Position numbers and translations under genes: made by a program
The notes under the pieces: model-generated
What the model was told of the DNA's origin: nothing
The model's database searches: none
What the model saw: the letters and a program-made list of their open reading frames with translations, nothing else
Assembly: GCA_009193035.1 (NCBI GenBank)
Contig: SWDT01000125.1
Span: 62,001 to 126,000 of the forward strand
Length of the DNA: 64,000 bases
Source of the DNA: Halicephalobus mephisto
Taxonomy: Eukaryota; Nematoda; Chromadorea; Rhabditida; Panagrolaimidae
Direction of reading: 5' to 3'
Shown here: positions 58,301 through 64,000 of the stretch, piece after piece
How positions within the stretch are numbered: the first letter of the stretch is position 1
Layout of the letters: every line of letters begins with the position of its first letter

Positions 58301-59468
58301 GTCCGAAACAGCGCCAAGGGTGTTATCAAAGTCTTGCAGCTGGAAAATTTGCGTTTTTGGTTAGACATGCCCGGGGCGCAGACAGCAAAAAAGATTCTGC
58401 AGTCCATGCGAGATGATGTGTCTTGAGGACCATTTACAAGCAACTTTTGGAGGACTTGTATCGAGTCAGTTTAGGCTCGCCGAAATCCGGCCAACTTGAA
58501 CTCTTTTGGGAGTAACACTCTATGTCTTATAAAGTAATGTGGCCTTATGATAAAAGCATAAAAGCATTGCAAAAACATTGAATGTCAGTTTTTAAAAACA
58601 ATTGTCACTCATCGAAATGAATAACCCACTTTTATAGTTTGTTGTAAGCAACTTTTTGATTCTTTCGGTTCTACATCTTCCTTTAGTGTATCCGTAATGA
58701 TCGTAGCACCATCTTCGGCATCCAGAAGCCCTACTTGAGGAGCTCCGTCCCATCTTGCTGTGACGTGATCTGGAAATTCAAAATAAAAAAGGTCGAAAAT
58801 AGAACAAAGCTAAAATTATTGTCCTAATTCCTCTTTGTTCAAGTGTCCATTTTGAGGTGATTAAAACAAAGAAAATGCGACAATTAAGTGGTTGGTACCA
58901 AATATAAACAATAGATTGACTATTTCCCAAGATTTCCCGACTATTTTAAAATACCTATGAGAATTCTTCCGTCTTCATGAATAGAAATTGTTGGACGCCT
59001 CAAAACTACAGCTTTTGGATGGAGTAAGACTCGACTATGTCTCCGAGACTCTGATCCTGGATAAAACATATCCTGAGGCGATCCTAAGGTCGGATCCCCA
59101 TAGTAAAGATGCCCATGAGAAGGCAACGACGAGGCCCCCGCCGGATAATTATTGTTTATTTGTAAATTATTGTTGGCTCCCGGAGGAATCAATGCGGGAG
59201 GAATAGGAGGAATAACAATAGCATCATCAAAACCTATTGCCCCGAGACTGGCTCTATGGATAGTGACTGCTCCGTATTCATCCACAACCTCATCGGAAAT
59301 AGGTCTTGATCGTCTTCTTCCTCTTACGGGCTCCGGATGGAACGGAGGACTTCTGGAGAGAACTTCGACAATCTGAGCTTGGACTCGACTGTCGACTTGG
59401 AGCTGCTGAGGTCCAAGAGTGGGTCTTCTGAGGGTTTCCTTTTTGGGGTTCGGGGAATAGAAAAACAT
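55303..59468 (-). CDS. unc-58: UNC-58-like two-pore-domain channel with Cys in selectivity filter 1
   Basis: Eight exons (58955-59468, 58630-58769, 57012-57124, 56843-56968, 56480-56798, 56120-56435, 55906-56072, 55303-55518) encode 636 residues from the 59468 start. The N-terminal ~215 residues are cytoplasmic and Pro-rich. M1 is IPHIILVSVLIGYLCFGAW. Filter 1 is TTCGYG at 345-350, with Cys347 in place of the usual Ile/Val. M2 is VIFALIGIPLMFITAADI, M3 is WFPIGAYVSCICLYCSMGS, filter 2 is TVGLG at 486-490, and M4 is FLALIVAFVIVGLAVVTMCV. In C. elegans UNC-58 a cysteine in filter 1 has been linked to constitutive Na+ permeability. The same substitution supports orthology and suggests a depolarising leak channel in muscle and neurons. 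The C-tail keeps LRFIDETSSGMSTIRHNSF and ends LRPEQPAYL. Further candidate first exons lie upstream. Confidence 0.85.
57125..58629 (-). other. 1.5 kb intron of the UNC-58-like gene
   Basis: It contains TTC/GAA-phased tracts (57290-57550, 58010-58190) and the diverged repeat 57718-57985. A GC-richer block at 58260-58520 has an open minus frame and no family match. Confidence 0.5.
57718..57985 (+). repeat. Diverged dispersed repeat, copy 2
   Basis: It begins GTCTAATATGAATAATGTTG and ends with CAACTGAATCCTAAAGTTTT then CCAAAATCTACAAAATGT. Both ends match the copy at 9638-9925. Confidence 0.55.
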
Positions 59469-60285
59469 GATGAATATCACAGATGAAGAAAATCTCGAAT
59501 TGAGCAGCCAATCGCGGTAATCACAGTCGTGAAGTTATCTCTGCATCCAAATATAAAATAAAATAAAAGTTAATAACTCCATGAAGAGTGTTAATGAGTG
59601 ATTAGAAAGTAATAATTTGATTAAACTTTTACTGCTGTCCGAATCCTGGAGTTAAACAACAATGGAGATCCAGAGATGTAGAGCTTTATTTTTGGTCATG
59701 AATACCGATAGGCTATAGCTCGAGAAGCTTAGTCAAGCCTTGTCCATCTGCATGTTCAGTTTTCCTCTTTACTGAAGTTGCAGTCGTGTAGAAAGCAACA
59801 ACTTCTGCTGCTTCCAGTATTTTTCTTCAGACGAAGCGTTTCGTATCCATTCTTTCATCCGTCCTCGCTTTAGATTGTCAAAAAATCGTTGCTACATAGC
59901 ATAAAATATGCTGAATGGGCGGGGGCACTGCGCCCATTTCGGCCTTACTGTTCGTTTGGAATGACTGTCCATAGGGGCCGCCCTCGGGCTATCGTGAGTC
60001 AAGAGAGGCAAGAAGCCATTGAATTCCATGATGAGGAATGACATGGATTTATATGAGGAAGCGCCAGAAATCAATTCTATATAATTCGACGATTAAAGTC
60101 GTTAAAAATTGTAACTTTTGACTTATTTAATTAGTTTTTGCCTAAAGTCCGAAAGGGAAATTAATTCTTTGGGGAATTTAATTGACAATTTAAAGATGTT
60201 TTTCAATTTCCTAAACCTATCGAGACATGGACCTTGAGGAAATTAATTAATGGAGATTTGAAGTATTTCAAGTACTGTGGATTAC

Positions 60286-60430
60286 CACGGTAAATAGACG
60301 AGAGTAAAGTGGCATCCAGGACCGTGCCAACGCTGTCAAGTCGACTTCGAGTGGTGGAAATACTCGTCAAGTACTTAAATGGAACACTCGGAGTGCTAAT
60401 GGAGATGATTCTCATACTTCTACGTCGCAT
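60286..60430 (-). CDS. unc-58: Candidate alternative first exon of the UNC-58-like gene (a)
   Basis: ATG at 60430 opens 48 codons (MRRRSMRIISISTPSVPFKY then STTRSRLDSVGTVLD) and ends one base into a codon at a GTAATC donor (60285). That phase matches the acceptor at 58770, where exon 58630-58769 begins with two bases completing a codon. Its basic, Ser-rich content suits a cytoplasmic N-terminus. Transcript evidence is lacking. Confidence 0.45.
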
Positions 60431-60567
60431 TCTTAAACAAGGAAATCCGCAAATACTACGAATTCAGAAAACTACGACTGAAGGATTTTTGTTTCATATT
60501 TTATGGAGTATAACAAAAATTTCGACCATAAAGTCATAAAAAACAAGATTGAATCAAAAAGCCTTAC

Positions 60568-60814
60568 TTAATGATTTGGAATTTTTGTGATGAATTCCAG
60601 CAGTCGTTCGGATTAATCCGGCTGCACTAAATAAAGCCACAGCGGGGCTGAATCTTTCATCCCGAAAAGCTTGGGAATAGATCATGACAGAAGTTTCTGT
60701 TACCAAGGGATCTGGTGGAGGTTTATCCTTGACAGGTGAAGGAGAGCGTGAGACTTTAGGCTTATAACTAGGATCAGAAAACTTCTTTTTAAAAATACGT
60801 GAACGATAAAACAT
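60568..60814 (-). CDS. unc-58: Candidate alternative first exon of the UNC-58-like gene (b)
   Basis: ATG at 60814 opens 82 codons (MFYRSRIFKKKFSDPSYKPK, SRSPSPVKDKPPPDP, FSPAVALFSAAGLIRTTAG) ending phase 1 at a consensus GTAAGG donor (60567). It is spliceable to the 58769 exon. Composition is clearly coding, with Pro/Ser/Lys-rich cytoplasmic character. Confidence 0.55.
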
Positions 60815-61373
60815 TGTAGTAAAAGTTGTATTTTGAGAAATTTAAAGAAAAAACAGCAACAATTCTAGTTGTTCCGTCAACCTGCCCGAATTTCCTGACC
60901 ATTATTGTTGAATTGGGACTAATTGCCTTTCAAAAAAGAAGCTAGGAAGTCAAATCCGGCAAAAATTGGTCCAATTGAAGTCAATAGAAGCAACGTGACA
61001 AGATACACCTCTTTAATATCAAGCTAATGGTGGAAATAAGTATATTTTAAAGCTCAAAGATGGGTTGTCGTTTTGGGAATACAGGCATAAATTCAGAATG
61101 TGACATGCGACCCTCGTTTTAGTCTTCCGGGTGTTATATAAATAATTAAGTTGAAAGAGACGGAATTCGATTTTATTGTTTGGACCCAAGACAAAAGTAG
61201 ACCAAAACAAAAACAAAGTTGCAGGAATTATAGTCTAGCCACCAACTGGGATGAGAAAACGGATAATTGGAAGAATAAAAAAGCTCAGCCCTTCGGAAAA
61301 AATTAAAATTCCGACTTTTGGTACTATATTGCTCTTGATTAGCATATCGACAAAGTAAAGTTTCGGAACTAAC

Positions 61374-61629
61374 CATCCTTAACTGTGCTAGTGGAATCCT
61401 CAGATCCAGTAGTGGGACTCTTTGGAACCTTTTTCGTTGGAGTAGACGGAGAACCCGGCGAAGGAGGCAATCGTAGGGGTCTCTGGATGTCCCTGGAGAG
61501 GACAATGTTACTCGTGAGTCCAGCTGCTTGTTGTGCTCTTCGTTGTTCCGCAGCACTCAAAAGCACATTGAAAGCATCTGATTCTCCATGTAATAACGCC
61601 CACTCGTTCCAGAAACGACGTAAAAACAT
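61374..61629 (-). CDS. unc-58: Candidate alternative first exon of the UNC-58-like gene (c)
   Basis: ATG at 61629 opens 85 codons (MFLRRFWNEWALLHGESDAF, LSAAEQRRAQQAAG, PPSPGSPSTPTKKVPKSP) ending phase 1 at a GTTAGT donor (61373). The strong coding composition and matching phase support it. The MF-R-F start and small Ala-rich helix resemble exon (b). Confidence 0.55.
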
Positions 61630-62699
61630 CTCCACCAGCTACATCCACATACCATAAATGCCGATCTTAAACACGGAATGAAACGAATACTAGTATCATT
61701 TTCACGGCTTTAGAGTTGGCAATAAATGATTCACATGGACAAAAGGAAGTAACAATGAGTGTAGTTTTTATGCATTCTTGACAAAGATTTCAAGTAACTC
61801 TTGAAGTCGCTGGATTCATGAACCGGAAACGAGTTCTGAGATGTAAAGGCACTTGGAGAAAAATGAAAAAGCTGACGCTATCAGTCAACAAGGGTAAAAG
61901 TTTTCAATCTTCATGTTTTCCATTTTTAGCAATGGGATTTAGGCTTAAGCTACAAGGGAAAGTAAAATACCGCAAAGAACGATAAAAACTGGATATTTTT
62001 CGTAAATCCAAAAGCAAACAAAATAAAACAAAAATTACTAACTTGCTCTGCTGAAATAAATCGCAAATTTCGACTTGAGTTTTTTCAACAATGTAATGTG
62101 ATACGACAAAAGTTCACGATATTTAAGTTTGCAAAAAGAAAAATGAGATTGTCGACCTTAGGACATATGTATCGTTTAAAGTGGATTTTAAATGACAAAA
62201 TAAAAAACAAGGTAAGCTTGCAGTAATTATTTTCGGAGGGAAAGGTGTTAAAAGTCCACCATTATGCACAGCACATTGTCTACAGGACTAGGACTACGGC
62301 TTTGAATATTCTCCAGCTGCTGTCCTTTGTCATCAGCCGACTAGAATTTGACTTCTGGAATAAGCAGTTACTTTTTTGGTCTTTCATCTTCAACCAAAAA
62401 TAACATACTTATAATAAAGCGTGACTTTAATTGAATTATGCTAATGCTAATTTAGGCCAATATTCCTTGTTAAAATTCTAAAGTAATAGACCGGACAAAA
62501 TTACAGCCAAAAAGAAAGTTTTTAGTTTGAGTAATAAGCTTCAAGACGAGATTATAGATATGATAGAATCAGACCGAAAGTCGCCTACTTCACAGTATTC
62601 ACAATCGAATAACGCTCCTTGGCACTTCACGTACTGGAGCTTAACTCGACAAAAATAAACAAAAGTCAACATAGTAGATACACCAAAAAAGCAACGTAA

Positions 62700-63165
62700 A
62701 ATCATTGTTATGAAAGTTAAAAATGTGTTGTTACGAAAGTGTCCTAGAATGAATTACTTGAGTTTTTTAGGAAGCCCTAGAATTTGTGTTTCGAGTGTTT
62801 TTTAAAAATTATAGTATTATGACAATTAGAAATGCGCGTTTTATGGAATTGTCTTGAGACGATTCTCCTGAATTTTGGAAAATTCGTTTTAGGATTATAT
62901 TGTTATAAATTAAAAATACAGTTTCCGTGAAAAAGTCTCAAAACGAATTTCTAGAATTTTCCACAAAGTTATAAAGTTTTGGTTTCGAATATTGTGTCTA
63001 TAATTACACTATTATAAACATTAAAAATGAGGTTTGTTACGAAAGTCTCTCAATACGAATTTCCAAAAATTCCCAAAACTCAATTTTAGCTGCAAGTCTC
63101 GACATTATAGTACTAAAAAAAATAATATTTTTTACAAGCTTGCCTCGATATAAATTCCCAAAATA
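62700..63165 (+). repeat. Diverged tandem array, about 100-bp unit, five copies
   Basis: Units begin near 62704, 62814, 62899, 63007 and 63103. Each runs TTATnAAnnTTAAAAATGnG-GTTTGTTACGAAAG-TCTCTCAA-ACGAATTTCC with many differences. The unit contains the same head motif (ACGAAAnTnTCTCAAnACGAAT) as the dispersed repeat seen elsewhere. Confidence 0.55.
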
Positions 63166-63429
63166 TTTTAAAGGAAATATTAGAATTTTTGGTTTTAGAA
63201 ATTAGTCTTAAAAATTTCCATTGAATTCTGAAAGATACTGGGGTTCAAAATATAAAAAAATAGATAACTAATTTAATGCGAACAAATTCAAAATGTTTTT
63301 GGACATCACTGAGACATCCGCGAGAACCTTCTCCATACTAAATAAGCAGAAGAACTCTGTCAAAAACAGATGAGTGTATGTTTTGTGAGTTACTCCAAAA
63401 GTAAAACTACAATAATCGTTCCCACTAAC

Positions 63430-63565
63430 CTGCTAATCTGGAAAATGTGGGCAATGTCAGACGATATAGAGCGATCGCGAGGGCTTTCTCGTTGTCTGAA
63501 CTCATCATGGTCCGGGAATGCATCTGTTCTTCCGGAATCATAGTTCGGAGCCATGGTGAAGCCAT
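63430..63565 (-). CDS. unc-58: Candidate alternative first exon of the UNC-58-like gene (d)
   Basis: ATG at 63565 opens 45 codons (MASPWLRTMIPEEQMHSRTM then SSDNEKALAIALYRLTLPTF) ending phase 1 at a GTTAGT donor (63429). It has the same phase as the other four first exons. A second frame is also open here but ends phase 2, which would not join the common exon. It lies about 4.7 kb upstream of the common exon. Confidence 0.4.
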
Positions 63566-64000
63566 TTTGATCCAATAATCAATGAATAATTTAATACTTT
63601 AGGTATACTCAATATACTTAGTATATCAGATATACTCAATACAACAGATATATTCAGTTCCTATGTTCCACCAGAATTACCGTGCAAAAGAGCCTGAGAC
63701 TTCAGGAAACGCATGTCTCCTGCTTTACGCCGGGAAAATTCTATTCAGATGCGTTCTCACCTCAGCACGGATGAATAAACTGAAGTCTACCATTTAGGGC
63801 AGAGCCTTTTGAAAGATCAACGAATTTTTATTTTCGCCGAGTCATTCGAGGACCTAGATTGTGGAACCGACGAAAACCTCAGGAAATGAAAGCCAGATTT
63901 GTGCTTCTATTACCCCGACAATGCATTTCGAATGACCTAGTGAGTGACAAGATTGATATATGCATTTAAAACTTCCACGTACTAATATAGATTTGGATTA
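63566..64000. other. Right edge of the window
   Basis: It has a short TATACTCAATA-type repeat at 63602-63655, then less AT-rich DNA from 63660. The latter includes another copy of the AGAATTACCGT motif (63674) and no recognisable exon. Confidence 0.4.

Larger units (their letters stand above)
59469..63429. other. Upstream region of the UNC-58-like gene between alternative first exons
   Basis: Apart from the three candidate first exons listed separately (60286-60430, 60568-60814, 61374-61629) I see no gene. Two adjacent hairpins lie at 59898-59938: AGCATA/TATGCT, then AATGGGCG/CGCCCATT. The stretch 61640-62690 is unremarkable AT-rich DNA. The stretch 62700-63165 is a tandem array. Confidence 0.45.

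Noticed and set aside
63390..63575. Frame reading GFTMAPNYDSGRTDAFPDHD as the first exon of the channel
   Set aside because: It ends in phase 2 and cannot join the common exon in frame; the overlapping ATG frame at 63565 ends in phase 1 and fits.
1..64000. tRNA, rRNA, spliced-leader RNA or CRISPR loci
   Set aside because: Scanning for TPsiC-like GGTTCRA arms, rRNA cores, SL sequences and regularly spaced identical repeats found none I could support.

Overview
The window reads as nuclear DNA of a nematode, most likely a chromadorean (Caenorhabditis/Plectus/Tylenchina type); I cannot name the species. The signs are many short introns of about 42-60 bp ending in tttcag or ttttag, acceptor-like tttcag or ttttag sites just upstream of several start codons (the pattern of spliced-leader trans-splicing), and nematode-type proteins. 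Those proteins include a tandem S28 peptidase, an UNC-58-like K2P channel, an N-myristoylatable globin and an HSP70 close to what I recall of C. elegans HSP-1. Exons were rebuilt by hand from splice consensus, reading-frame phase and family knowledge. Thirteen spliced or single-exon models close in frame. Boundaries may be off by one or two bases where I had to recount lines.

Layout. 1-5.9 kb (-): a two-domain S28 serine carboxypeptidase-like gene. 6.5-8.4 kb (+): a secreted Cys-rich/PEBP-like gene, sharing a 0.6 kb divergent promoter with the peptidase. 11.1-12.8 kb (+): a rhodopsin-type GPCR. 14.0-15.3 kb (-) PAICS and 16.0-18.2 kb (+) MELK diverge from a promoter with E2F/CHR-like sites. 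18.2-22.7 kb: a gene-poor stretch with palindromes. 22.7-23.8 kb (+): a MADF-BESS protein. 27.0-28.5 kb (+): an iPLA2-type patatin phospholipase. 31.5-37.6 kb (+): WNK kinase, converging on 37.9-40.3 kb (-) cytosolic HSP70. Everything to the right is on the minus strand: an LHFPL tetraspan (41.4-42.8), an unrecognised 395-residue protein (43.6-44.9), WDR37 (45.7-47.6), a globin (48.3-49.7), a K2P channel with a huge cytoplasmic loop (51.7-54.9), and an UNC-58-like K2P channel (55.3-59.5) with four further candidate alternative first exons reaching 63.6 kb.

No tRNA, rRNA, CRISPR or intact transposon was seen. The non-coding DNA is nevertheless structured. AT-rich tracts made of 5-bp-phased TTC/GAA blocks (heat-shock-element-like) recur in introns and intergenic DNA. 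They often follow a diverged head sequence that recurs across the window, which together suggests a decayed repeat family. Two other diverged repeat pairs, a roughly 100-bp tandem array and a 64-bp palindrome are also present.

The genes do not form one pathway. The points most worth checking are the cysteine in selectivity filter 1 of the UNC-58-like channel, its set of phase-matched alternative first exons, the globin lacking its proximal histidine, the Cys-rich/PEBP fusion, and the HSE-bearing repeats. I found no clearly new multi-gene system.
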